A stretch of 64,000 bases of DNA from Streptomyces sp. NBC_01485 (GTDB lineage: Bacteria; Actinomycetota; Actinomycetes; Streptomycetales; Streptomycetaceae): contig NZ_CP109435.1 in NCBI RefSeq assembly GCF_036227125.1, positions 7,378,001 through 7,442,000 on the forward strand, read 5' to 3'. The notes below the pieces were generated by a model. That model was not told the origin of the DNA, did not search any database, and was given only the letters and a program-made list of their open reading frames with translations. Shown in pieces: positions 10,101-22,100 of this stretch; position 1 is the first letter of the stretch, and each line of letters opens with the position of its first letter. A program made the position numbers and the translations under genes.

Positions 10101-13100
10101 CGGCGGTCACCGGCTGGCACTACCGGATCGGCTGGACCCCGCTGCGGCCCGGCCCGGCCGCCGCCGACGGCCGCCACTGGCTGCTGGTGGTGCCACGCGA
10201 GCACGCCACCGACGGCGTCACCGACGACGCAGCCGACGGCCACCCGCTCACCGGGGCCGTCACCCGCGCCCTGGCCGCCCACGGTCACACCTACGCCGTG
10301 GTGGAAGCGGACCCGGCGGACACCGTCGCTGCTCCACTGACCGACCGGCTGCGCGCCGCCGTCGCCGTCGCCGACAGCGCCCCCGACAGTGCCCCCGACG
10401 GCGTGCTGTCGCTCCTCGGCCCGCTGCTCAGCCCGCTGCTCACGGACCCCGAGCACCCCGAGCACCCCGCATCGCACCGGCCGTCCGGTGCCCTGGCCGC
10501 CACCGCGCTTCTGGTACGCGCCCTCGGCGAGGCCGACATCACCGCACCGCTGTGGTGCGCGACCCAGGGCGCCGTCAGCACCGGCCGTGCCGATCGGCTC
10601 ACCGCCCCCGGCCAGGCCCAGTTGTGGGGCCTCGGCCAGGCCGTGGCGCTGGAGCACCCGGACCGCTGGGGCGGGCTGGTCGACCTGCCCCCGGACCTCG
10701 ACGAGCGGGCCGCCGCCCGGCTGTGCGCCGTGCTGAACCGCCCCGAGCCGAACGGCCCCGAGCGAGCCGGCCCCGAGCGAGCCGGAGCCGAGGAGGACCA
10801 GCTCGCCGTCCGCGCCTCCGGCGTCTTCGGCCGCCGTCTCGAACCCGCCCCCGCCCCCACCCACGCCTCCGCCGATGACGGCACCGTCGGCTGGCAGCCG
10901 CGCGGCACCGTACTGGTCACCGGCGGAACCGGCGGCATCGGCGCCCACACCGCACGCTGGGCGGCCCGGGCCGGCGCCGACCACCTGGTCCTGGTCAGCA
11001 GGCGCGGCCCCCTGGCCCCCGGTGCCGAGCAACTCAGCGCGGAACTAGCTGAGTTGGGTGCGCGCGTCACCCTCGCCGCCTGCGACGTCGCCGACCGGCA
11101 GCAGCTCGCGGCCCTGCTGGACGGCCTCGCCGCCGACGGCCACCCCCTCACCGCCGTCGTCCACGCGGCCGGGCAGCCGCAGTACCGCCCACTGGCCGAG
11201 ACCAGCGGGCACGACCTGGCCGACATCACCGCCGCCAAGGCCCTGGGCGCGGCCCACCTGCACGAACTGACGCTGCATCAGAACCTTGACGCCTTCGTGC
11301 TGTTCTCGTCCGTCGCCGGTGTCTGGGGCAGCGCAAACCAGACCGGCTACGCGGCGGCCAACGCCTACCTCGACGCCCTCGCCGAACACCGCGCCGGCCA
11401 GGGACTGCCCGCGACCGCCGTCGCCTGGGGCCCCTGGGCGGGCGACGGCATGGCGGCCGGCCAGGAAGCCGAGAACCATCTGCGCCGACGCGGCCTCAAC
11501 CCGATGGCCCCGCACCGCGCACTGCTGGCGCTCCAGCACGCGACGGGCCCGTGCACGGTCGTCGCCGACATGGACTGGCAGCGCTTCGCCCCCGGCTACG
11601 CCTTCGCCCGCCCGCGTCCGCTGATCGCGACGATCCCGGCCGCCGCAGCCGCCCTCACCGCCGCCACAGTCGCCCCAACCACAACCACAACCGCAACCAC
11701 AACCGGAACCGCAACCGGCAGCGCCCCCTGGCCCGCCGTGCTCGACCGCACGCCGGTCACCGACCGCGCCACCGCACTGCTGGACCTGCTGCGGGCCGAG
11801 ATCGCCGCCCTGCTCGGCCACACCTCACCGACCGCCGTAGAGCCGAAGCGAGCCTTCAAGGATCTCGGCTTCGACTCGCTGACCGCCGTCGAACTGCGCG
11901 ACCGTCTCACCGCCAGGACGGGCCTCGCCGCCCTGCCGGCCACCCTCGTCTTCGACCACCCCACGGCATACGCCCTGAGCGGCCACCTGCTCGCCCTGCT
12001 GCTGCCCGACGGCGACAGCGACGGCAACGCCGACGCCGACGGCGCGACAGGCGAACAGCGGCAGACCGCAGCGGACTTGGCGGACGGTGAGCCGATCGCG
12101 ATCGTCGGTATGGCCTGTCGTTATCCGGGTGGTGTCGGTTCGCCGGAGGAGTTGTGGGAGCTGGTGGCGGGTGGCGGGGACGCGGTCGGGCCGTTCCCCG
12201 CCGACCGCGGCTGGGACCTCGCCGAGCTGTACGACCCGGACCCCGACCGGATCGGTACCAGCTACGCCCGCGAAGGCGGCTTCCTCGACGCGGTGGCCGA
12301 CTTCGACGCCGCCTTCTTCGGCATCTCGCCGCGAGAAGCGCTCGCGATGGACCCGCAGCAGCGGCTCCTCCTGGAGACCGCCTGGGAGACCTTCGAACGC
12401 GCGGGCATCGCCCCCGACGCGCTGCACGGCTCACGCACCGGCGTGTTCGTCGGCACCAACAGCCTTGACTACACGGCCCTCCTGCGCGACTCGGCCACCC
12501 CGACCGAGGGACACCTGATCACCGGCAACGCGGCGAGCGTCGTCTCGGGCCGGCTGGCGTACACGTTCGGGCTCGAGGGCCCGGCCCTGACGGTGGACAC
12601 GGCGTGCTCGTCGTCGCTGGTGGCCCTGCACCTGGCGGTGCAGGCGCTGCGGCGGGGGGAATGCTCACTCGCCCTGGCGGGAGGCGTGGCCGTGATGGCC
12701 ACGCCGGGCTCGTTCGTCGAGTTCTCGCGTCAGCGGGGTCTTGCGGTGGATGGTCGGTGCAAGGCGTTCGCGGCGGGGGCGGATGGTACGTCGTGGGGTG
12801 AGGGTGTGGGGTTGTTGCTGGTGGAGCGGTTGTCCGATGCGCAGCGCAATGGCCATCGGATTCTGGCGGTGGTGCGTGGGTCGGCGGTGAATCAGGATGG
12901 TGCGTCGAATGGGTTGACGGCGCCGAATGGTCCGGCGCAGCAGCGGGTGATCGGGCAGGCGTTGGCGGATGCGGGGCTGTCGGCGTCCGGGGTGGATGTG
13001 GTGGAGGCGCACGGTACGGGTACGGCGTTGGGTGATCCGATCGAGGCGCAGGCGTTGTTGGCGACGTATGGGCAGGGTCGGGCGGTGGAGCGTCCTGTGT

Positions 13101-16100
13101 TGTTGGGGTCGGTGAAGTCGAACATCGGTCATACGCAGGCGGCTTCGGGTGTGGCCGGTGTGATGAAGATGGTGTTGGCGTTGGGTCGTGGTGTGGTGCC
13201 GGGGACGTTGCATGTGGATGCTCCGACGCCGCATGTGGACTGGTCTGCGGGTGCGGTGGAGTTGGTGACGGAGAACGTGGTGTGGCCGGAGGGGTCTGGT
13301 GAGCCGCGCCGTGCCGCTGTGTCGTCGTTCGGTATGAGTGGCACCAACGCGCACGTGATCATCGAACAGGCCCCGGCGACTGACATCGCTGCCCGACCAG
13401 CCACATCCAACCCGGTCGTCATACCCCTCTCCGCCCACAGCCCAGCCGCGCTGGCCGCCCAGGCGGAACGGCTGCGCGACCACCTGACGACCAGGCCACT
13501 GCCGGTGGCCGACGTCGCGATGACGGTGGCGACCGCCCGTGCCGCTCTCGGACATCGTGCCGCGCTGGTCGCGGCCGACGCCGACGAACTGCTCGCCCGT
13601 CTCGGCGAGGTGGCGGCCGGACAGGGCGTGACCGGGCCAGTGGCGGAGGGCCGTACGGCGTTCCTGTTCTCGGGTCAAGGCAGTCAACGGGTGGGTGCGG
13701 GGCGGGAGTTGTATGCCGCTTATCCGGTGTTCGCGGATGCGTTGGACGAGGTGTGTGCGCGGTTCGAGGGCTTGCGGGAGGTGTTGTTCGAGGGCGGGGA
13801 GCTGATCGACCGGACGGAGTTCACGCAGCCGGCGTTGTTCGCGGTCGAGGTGGCGCTGTTCCGGCTGCTGGAGTCGTGGGGTGTGACGCCGGACTTCGTG
13901 GCGGGTCACTCGATCGGTGAGGTGGCTGCCGCGTATGTGGCGGGTGTGTGGTCCCTGGACGACGCGTGCACGCTGGTGGCTGCGCGTGGTCGGCTGATGG
14001 GCGCTCTGCCCGAGGGTGGCGCGATGCTGGCGGTGGAGGCGTCCGAGTCGGACGTACTGCCCGACCTGGACGAGCGCGTCGCGATCGCTGCGGTCAACGG
14101 TCCGTCGTCGGTCGTGGTGTCCGGTGACGCCGTAGCCGTCGGGGAGCTGGAGTCGAAGTGGCGTGAACAGGGCCTGAGGGTCAAGCAATTGACGGTCAGT
14201 CACGCTTTCCACTCTCCACTCATGGGCCCGATGCTGGCGGAGTTCCGCCGCGTGGCCGAGGGCCTGACCTACGAGACCCCGCGTATCCCGCTCGTCTCCA
14301 ACCTGACCGGCGAGATGGCCACGGCCGAGGAACTGTGCTCGCCCGAGTACTGGGTCCGGCACGTCCGTGAGGCTGTCCGCTTCGCTGACGGTGTGCGGTC
14401 GTTGTACGGCCACGGCGTCCGTACGTTCGTCGAGCTCGGTCCCGGCGGGGTGCTGTCGGCCATGGCGCAGCAGACCCTGGCCGACGCGGACTACGCCGTC
14501 TGCTGTCCGACGCTGCGTCAAAACCGCGCCGAACCGTCGTCGCTCAACTACGCGTTGGCGACCCTGTACGCGCGCGGCGCGGAGCCCGACTGGGAGGCCT
14601 GCTTCGCCGGGACGGGCGCCCGGCGCGTGGATCTGCCGACGTACGCTTTCCAGCGGCGGCGGTTCTGGCCCGAGCCGGGGCCGCTGCGGCTCGGCGACGT
14701 GTCGGCGCTCGGGGTCGAGCCGGTCGCCCACCCGCTCCTGGGCGGCAGCGTGACGGTGGCCGGTGAGGGAACGACGCTGCTGACGGGACTGCTGTCGCTG
14801 CGTACCCACCCGTGGCTGGCGGAGCACCAGGTGATGGGCTCGGTGCTGCTGCCTGGCACGGCGTTCGTGGAAATGGCCGTACGGGCCGCCGAGGAGGTCG
14901 GCTGCTCGCTGCTCGAGGACCTGACGCTCACCGAACCGCTCGTGCTGGCGGCGGACACGGCGATACGGGTCCAGGTCCGGGTCGAGCCCGCCGACGACAC
15001 CGGCCGACGGACTCTGGGCGTCTACGCGCGACCCGCCGACAGCACCGACGCCGACTGGACGCGCCACGCGCTCGGCACCGTCTCCGACGAACTGCCGCAG
15101 CCTCAGCCGGAGATGACCGTCTGGCCGCCCACCGGAGCCGAACCGGTGCCGGTCGAGGAGCTGTACGCACGTCTGGCGGTGGCCGGTTACGTCTACGGAC
15201 CGCTGTTCCAGGGGCTGCGGGCGGCCTGGTCGCGGGACGGTGAGACGTACGTCGAGGTGGCGCTGCCGGAGGATCGGCGCGGCGACGCCGAAGGGTTCCG
15301 GGTGCATCCGGCGCTGCTGGACGGCGCGTTGCACGGCGTGGGGCTCGGTGCGCTCGGCGAGGGGCGGCCGGGGCGACTGCCGTTCAGTTGGTCGGCCGTC
15401 TCGGTCAGCGCCGTCGGCGCGGGGCTGCTGCGAGTGCGGCTGGTGGCCAGCGGCCCGGACACGGTTTCGCTGACCGCCGTCGACGGAACCGGGCAGCCGG
15501 TGCTGTCGGTCGGCGCGCTCGTCATGCGCCAGGCGACGGCCATGCCGCCGAGCCGTCACGAGGCGCCGCTCTACGAGGTGCGGTGGCTGCGCCAGCCGCT
15601 GCCGCAGCCACCGTCCGGCCCCACGTGGGTACTGCTGGACACGGAGGGCGACGACATCCAGGCGCCGGTGCCCGCCGGTCTCGCCGTCGCGCGCCGCGTC
15701 GGCGGCCTGGCCGAGGTGCCGGACGGCGGAGATGTGCTGGTCCGGCTGGACGCCTCGGGCGCGCCGGCTGACGTGCTGCCCCTCCTCCAGGAGTGGCTGC
15801 GCCGGGCGTCGGGCGGCCGGTTGGCCATCCTGACCGGCGCGGCCACCGAGCCGGACGCGGCTGCGGCTGCAATGTGGGGCCTGGTCCGGTCGGCGCAGGC
15901 GGAGAACCCGGGCCGGTTCGTGCTGGTCGATGTCGACGGTACGGCGGAGTCGTGGGCGGTGCTCACGGCGGCGCTGTCCACAGGTGCGGACCAACTGCTT
16001 CTACGCGAGGGCGAGTTGTCGGTGCCGAGACTGGTGCGGCCTGGGGCTGACGAGGTCCTGGAGGTGCCGTCGGGTGCGGAGGCGTGGCGGTTGGACACTG

Positions 16101-19100
16101 CGGCGCGGGGGTCGTTGGACGCGCTGGAGTTGGTCCCGTTCGAGGAGGTCACCGCTCCCTTGGCGGCGGGTGAGGTGCGGGTCGCGGTGCGTGCCGCGGG
16201 CGTGAACTTCCGTGATGTGCTCAACGCGTTGGGGATGTATCCCGGGGAGGTGCCGCTGGGCATCGAGGCGGCGGGTGTGGTGCTGGAGACCGGGCCGGGG
16301 GTCGGTGGTCTGTCTGTGGGCGACCGGGTGTTCGGGCTGGTGCCGGGTGCGTTCGGTCCCCTGGTGGTGACGGACGAGCGGTTGTTGGCGCGGGTGCCGG
16401 AGGGCTGGTCGTTCGCTGAGGCGGCGTCGGTGCCGATCGTGTTCCTGACGGCGTGGTACGCGTGGCAGGACCTGGCCCAAGTGCAGCCCGGAGAGCGGGT
16501 GTTGGTGCATGCGGGTGCCGGTGGCGTCGGTATGGCTGCGATTCAGCTTGCGCGGCATTTGGGTGCTGAGGTGTTCGCTACGGCGAGCCCTGCCAAGTGG
16601 GATGTGCTGCGCGGTCTGGGCCTGGACGACGATCACATCGCGTCTTCCCGGGACACCGGTTTCGCGGAGAAGTTCAGCGGTATCGACGTCGTACTGAATG
16701 CTCTCGCGGGTGAGTTCGTCGACGCTTCGTTGTCGGTGCTGGCGGAAGGGGGCCGGTTCCTGGAGATGGGCAAGACCGACGTCCGTGACGCGTCCGAACT
16801 GGCTGTGTCCTACCAGGCGTTCGACCTGTTCGAGGCGGGTCCGGACCGGATCGCGGAGCTGCTGGCCGAGCTGCTGGAGCTGTTCGGCGCCGGTGTGCTG
16901 GAACCCCTTCCGGTGCGGGCGTGGGATGTGCGCCAGGCCCAGGACGCCTTCCGCTTCGTGAGCCAGGCCAAGCATGTCGGCAAGGTTGTGCTGACCGTTC
17001 CGGCGGCGCTGGACCCGGACCGTACGGTGCTGGTCACCGGCGGCACGGGCGGTCTGGGCGCACATGTGGCCCGGCACTTGGTGGTCGAGCACGGCGCTCG
17101 CGATCTGCTGCTGGTCTCCCGGCGTGGCCTGGACGCTCCCGGCGCGGAGGAACTGCGCGCCGAGTTGGTCGAATTGGGTGCCGCCGTACGGATAGTGGCC
17201 TGCGACGTGTCCCGACGGGACGCCGTGGCAGCCCTGTTGGAGTCGGAGCGGCTGACGGCCGTCATCCACACCGCCGGTGTCCTGGACGACGGCCTCGTCA
17301 CCGCCCTCACCCCCGACCGTATGGCGACCGTGTGGGCGCCGAAGGCGGAAGCGGCCCGGCACCTTCACGAACTCACAGCCGGCCAAGACCTGGCCGCCTT
17401 CGTCCTGTTCTCCTCCGTGGCCGGTGTGCTGGGCTCGGCCGGTCAGGGTAACTACGCCGCTGCCAACGCCTACCTGGACGCCTTGGCGGCGAACCGCCGT
17501 ACCGCCGGTCTGCCCGCGACCTCGGTGGCCTGGGGGCCGTGGTCCCAAGCCGGTGGCATGACCGGCACCTTGGACGAGGCCGACGTCCGACGCATGGCCC
17601 GCAGCGGTGTGTTGCCGCTCGATGCGGAACAGGGCATGGCGCTGTTCGACGCGGCACGGGACGGAGTGGCGCCCGCGCCCACGGCGGTGCGCCTGGATGT
17701 GGCGGGGCTGCGCGAGCACGCTGCCGCAGGGACGCTGCCCGAGCTGCTGACCGGCCTGGTGAGCGCGCCTCGCCGCCGGGCCTGGGATGCGGCGTCCGAT
17801 ACCGGAGCCCAGGCCTTCGCACGGCAATGGGCGGGGCTGGACGCGGCCGAGCGGGCGAAGCGGCTGCTGGAACTGGTGCGGGTGCAGGTCGCGGCCGTGC
17901 TGGGACACGGTTCGCCCGAGGAGATCGATCCGGACCGTGCCTTCAAGGAGTTGGGCTTCGACTCGCTGACTTCGGTCGAGCTGCGTAACCGCCTGAACGC
18001 GGCGACCGGACTGCGGCTGCCCGCCACGCTGGTGTTCGACCATCCGACCGCCGGTGCGCTGGCCGGTCTGCTGGGCGTCGAGCTGTTCAGCACCGACGAG
18101 CCCGCGGCCGTACCGCAGGCACCCGCACCCGTGACCCTGCCGTCCGCCGAGGATCCGGTCGCCATCATCGGCATGGCCTGCCGCTTCCCCGGAGGCGTCC
18201 GGTCGCCGGAGGATCTGTGGCGGCTGGTGGCCGAAGGCGCGGATGCCATCGGCCCGTTCCCGTCCGACCGGGGCTGGGACGTGGACCGGCTGCTGGGCGC
18301 CGACCGGGAGCGTGCCGGGACCTCGCACGCGGCCGAGGGCGGGTTCCTCTACGACGTCGCCGATTTCGACGCGCGGTTCTTCGGGATCTCGCCGCGTGAG
18401 GCGCTGGCGATGGATCCGCAGCAGCGGCTGCTGCTGGAGACGTCGTGGGAGGCGCTGGAGCGGGCGGGAATCGACCCGCAGTCGGTACGCGGCAGTGTGA
18501 CCGGTGTCTTCATGGGGTCGGCGTTCTGCGGCTACGGCTCGGGCACGGCGGACAAGCCGGAGGGTCTGGAGGGGCACCTGCTCACCGGTACCACCGGCAG
18601 TGTGGCGTCCGGCCGGGTCGCCTACAGCCTCGGCCTCCAGGGCCCGGCGGTGACGGTGGACACCGCCTGCTCGTCGTCGCTGGTGGCGCTGCACCTCGCG
18701 GGGCAGGCGCTGCGCGCCGGGGAGTGCACGATGGCGCTGGTCGGCGGCGCGACCGTCATGGCGACACCGGACATCTTCACCGAGTTCAGCCGGCAGCGCG
18801 GCCTCGCCGCCGACGGCCGCTGCAAGTCCTTCGCCGACGCGGCCGACGGCACGGGCTGGGGCGAGGGCGTCGGCATGCTGCTGGTCGAACGACTCTCCGA
18901 CGCCCAGCGCAACGGGCACCGTGTGCTGGCGGTGGTCCGTGGCTCGGCCGTCAACCAGGACGGGGCGTCCAACGGACTGACCGCGCCCAACGGCCCGTCC
19001 CAGCAGCGCGTCATCCGTCAGGCGCTGGCCAACGCCCGCCTCACCCCCGCCGAGGTCGACGCAGTCGAGGCGCACGGCACCGGCACCGCCCTCGGCGACC

Positions 19101-22100
19101 CGATCGAGGCGCAGGCCCTGCTGGCGACGTACGGCCACGACCGCGACGAGGACCAGCCGCTGTGGCTGGGCTCGGTGAAGTCCAACATCGGCCACACGCA
19201 GTCCGCTTCGGGCATGGCCGGGGTCATCAAGATGGTCATGGCGCTGCGGCACGGCACACTGCCGCGCACCCTGCACGTCGACCGGCCGTCGGGCGAGGTG
19301 GACTGGTCGCGCGGCGCGGTGAGCCTGCTGACCGAGGCCCGGCCGTGGCCCGAGACCGGCCGGCCGCGCCGTGCGGCGGTCTCGTCGTTCGGCATCAGCG
19401 GCACCAACGCGCACTCGGTGCTGGAACAGGCCCCTGACGCCACCCTGCCCGACGCCGTGCCCGCCCCTTCTCTCACCCCTACCCCCGCCGAGCCGCTGCT
19501 TCCGCTGTCCGCGCGGGATGCCGGTGCCCTGCGCGAGCAGGCCCTGCGCGTCGCCGCGCTGCTGCGGGACGAGGCCGTGCGGGCGCCTGACGTGGCGTAT
19601 GCCCTGGCCACCACCCGGGCGACGCTGGAGCACCGGGCGGTCGTGCTGGGCGGCGCAGGAGATGCTGCACAGGACCGTACCGAGCTGGTGGCCGCTCTGG
19701 AGGCGCTGGCCGAGGGCCGCGAGACACCGTCCGTGGTACGCGGCCGGGCCGTCCCCGGCGGCACGGCGTTCCTCTTCTCGGGCCAGGGCAGCCAGCGCGC
19801 CGGTGCCGGGCGGGAGCTGTACGGGTCGTTCCCGGTGTTCACGGCCGCGATCGACGGGGTGTGTGCGGCCTTCTCGGGGTTGCTCGAACGCCCCCTGCAT
19901 GAGGTGCTGTTCGCGGCGGCCGGTTCGGCCGACGCGGAGCTGATCGACCAGACGGCGTTCACCCAGCCCGCGCTGTTCGCGGTGGAGGTCGCGCTGTTCC
20001 GGTTGCTGGAGTCGTGGGGTGTCACGCCGGACTTCCTCGCGGGCCACTCCATCGGTGAGATCACCGCCGCGTATGTGGCGGGGGTGTGGTCCCTGGAGGA
20101 CGCGTGCACGCTGGTCGCGGCGCGCGGCAGGCTGATGCAGGCGCTGCCGGCGGGCGGCGCGATGCTGGCCGTCGAGGCGACCGAGGCGGACGTACGTCCC
20201 GAGTTGGACGAGCGGGTCGCGATCGCGGCGGTGAACTCGCCGTCGTCGGTCGTGGTCTCCGGTGCGGCGGAAGCCGTCGGGGAGCTGGAGTCGCATTGGC
20301 GTGAACAGGGCCTGCGCGTAAAGAAACTGATGGTCAGTCATGCCTTCCACTCGCCCCTGATGGACCCGATGCTCGCGGAGTTCCGCCGAGTCGCCGAGCA
20401 GGTGACGTACGCGTCGCCCCGGATCCCGTTGGTGTCGAACCTGACCGGCGAGATGGCCACCGCCGAGGAGCTGTGCTCGCCGGAGTACTGGGTGCTGCAC
20501 GTTCGCGAGACCGTGCGGTTCGCCGACGGGGTGCGGGCGCTGCGGGCCCGGGGCGTGACGTCGTTCGCCGAGCTCGGGCCGGACACGGTGCTGCTGGGCT
20601 CCGTACGGGAGACGGTGGCCGACGACGTCGACGCCGACCTCGCGGTGCTGCCGCTGCTGCGGGCCGGACGGGACGAAGCAAGGGACGAAGCAAGAGACGG
20701 GACGAGGGGGGAGTCGCACGGGGTGCTCGCCGCTGCGGCGGCCCTGTACACGCGCGGTGGGCGCCTGGACTGGCCCGCGCTGTACGGCGGTTGGCGCGGT
20801 GCGGCGGTGGATCTGCCGACGTACCCGTTCCAGCGTGAGCGGTACTGGCTGGCCCCGTCGACGGCCGGGTCCGCACCGGTGCGGGACACCGTGGAAGCGC
20901 GCTTCTGGGAGGCCGTCGACCGCGAGGACCCGGAGGCCCTCGCCGCGACGCTGGACCTCCCCGAGAACCTCCCCGAGTTCGCCGAATCCCTGGGCGCCGT
21001 ACTGCCCACCCTCGCCGGCTGGCGCCGTAGGCAGGGCGAACGCTCGGCTCTGGACGCGCTGCGTTACCGCGAGACATGGGTTCCGCTGCCCGCTCCCACG
21101 ACGCCGGTGCGGCTGACCGGCGAGTGGCTGCTGATGCTGCCGGAACCGCCGGAGCTGTCAGAGCTGGCGGAACTTCCGGAGCGCTCGCCGCACACCGACC
21201 TCGCCGACGCCGTACGTCAGGCCCTGACCGGCCATGGCGCCGTCGTGACGGTCGTCCCGGTCGCCCCGGGCGACGACCGGGCGGCGCTCGCCGAACGGCT
21301 TCGGGGCATCGCCGCCTCCCGGACACCGGTGGGCGTGCTGTCCCTGCTGGGCCTGGACGCAGACCCGTACCCCGGCCACCCCGCGCTGACGGGCGGCCTG
21401 GCACTGACCAGCGCGCTGGTCCAGGCGCTCGGCGACGCCCAGGTGGACGCACCGCTGTGGTGTGCCACGCGGGGCGCGGTCTCGACCGGGGCCGCCGATC
21501 CGCTCGCCGCGCCGGACCAGGCGCAGGTGTGGGGGCTCGGCCGGGTCGCCGCACTGGAGCACCCGAACCGCTGGGGCGGCCTCGTCGACCTGCCGGAACG
21601 TCTGGACGGGCGCGGCCGTGAGCTGCTGTGCGCGGTGCTCGGACAGATGGAGAACAGGTCGAAGGGCCGACCGGAGGACCTGGACCGGCCGGAGGACCAG
21701 ACGGCCGTACGGCCCGCCGGGCTGTACGCACGCCGACTGGAACACACCCCCGCCGCCCCCACCGGGTCCAACGGGTCGGCCGGGTCCGCGGCCCCCGCCT
21801 GGGCACCTTCGGGCACGGTCCTGGTCACCGGCGGCACCGGCGCGCTCGGCGGCCACGTCGCGCGCTGGCTTGCGCGCAGCGGCGCCCAGCACCTCGTACT
21901 GACCAGCCGCCGCGGCCCCGACGCACCCGGCGCCCGTGAACTCGCCGACGAACTCACCGCGCTCGGCGCCCGCGTCACCCTGGCGGCCTGCGACACCGCC
22001 GACCGTCCCCAACTGGCAGCCCTGCTCGACGGGCTCCGTGCGGCCGGCGACCTGCCGCGCGCCGTGGTGCATGCCGCGGGCCTGCCGCAGAGCAGCCGCA

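Larger units (their letters stand above)
12089..18100 (+). other. PKS module 2-2: KS-AT(malonyl)-DH-ER-KR(B)-ACP, fully reducing
   Basis: KS 12089-13378, Cys 12605-12607. AT 13655-14670, Ser 13910-13912, HAFH 14201-14212; it lacks five residues that most sister ATs have before LREVLFEG. DH 14729-15540 with intact HxxxGxxxxP (14825-14854) and catalytic Asp in HPALLDGALH (15320-15322). ER about 16083-17010 with HAGAGGVGMAA. KR 17021-17770 with LDD (17282-17290) and Tyr 17453-17455, B-type. ACP Ser 17963-17965. All motifs look functional, so a saturated acetate unit is expected. Large parts are near identical to modules 3-2 and 3-4. Confidence 0.96.

Noticed and set aside
12719..13389. Recent horizontal acquisition, because of T-rich codons
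   Set aside because: Matching copies elsewhere in the same PKS genes and conserved PKS function point to internal recombination; no mobile-element genes or inverted repeats are visible.
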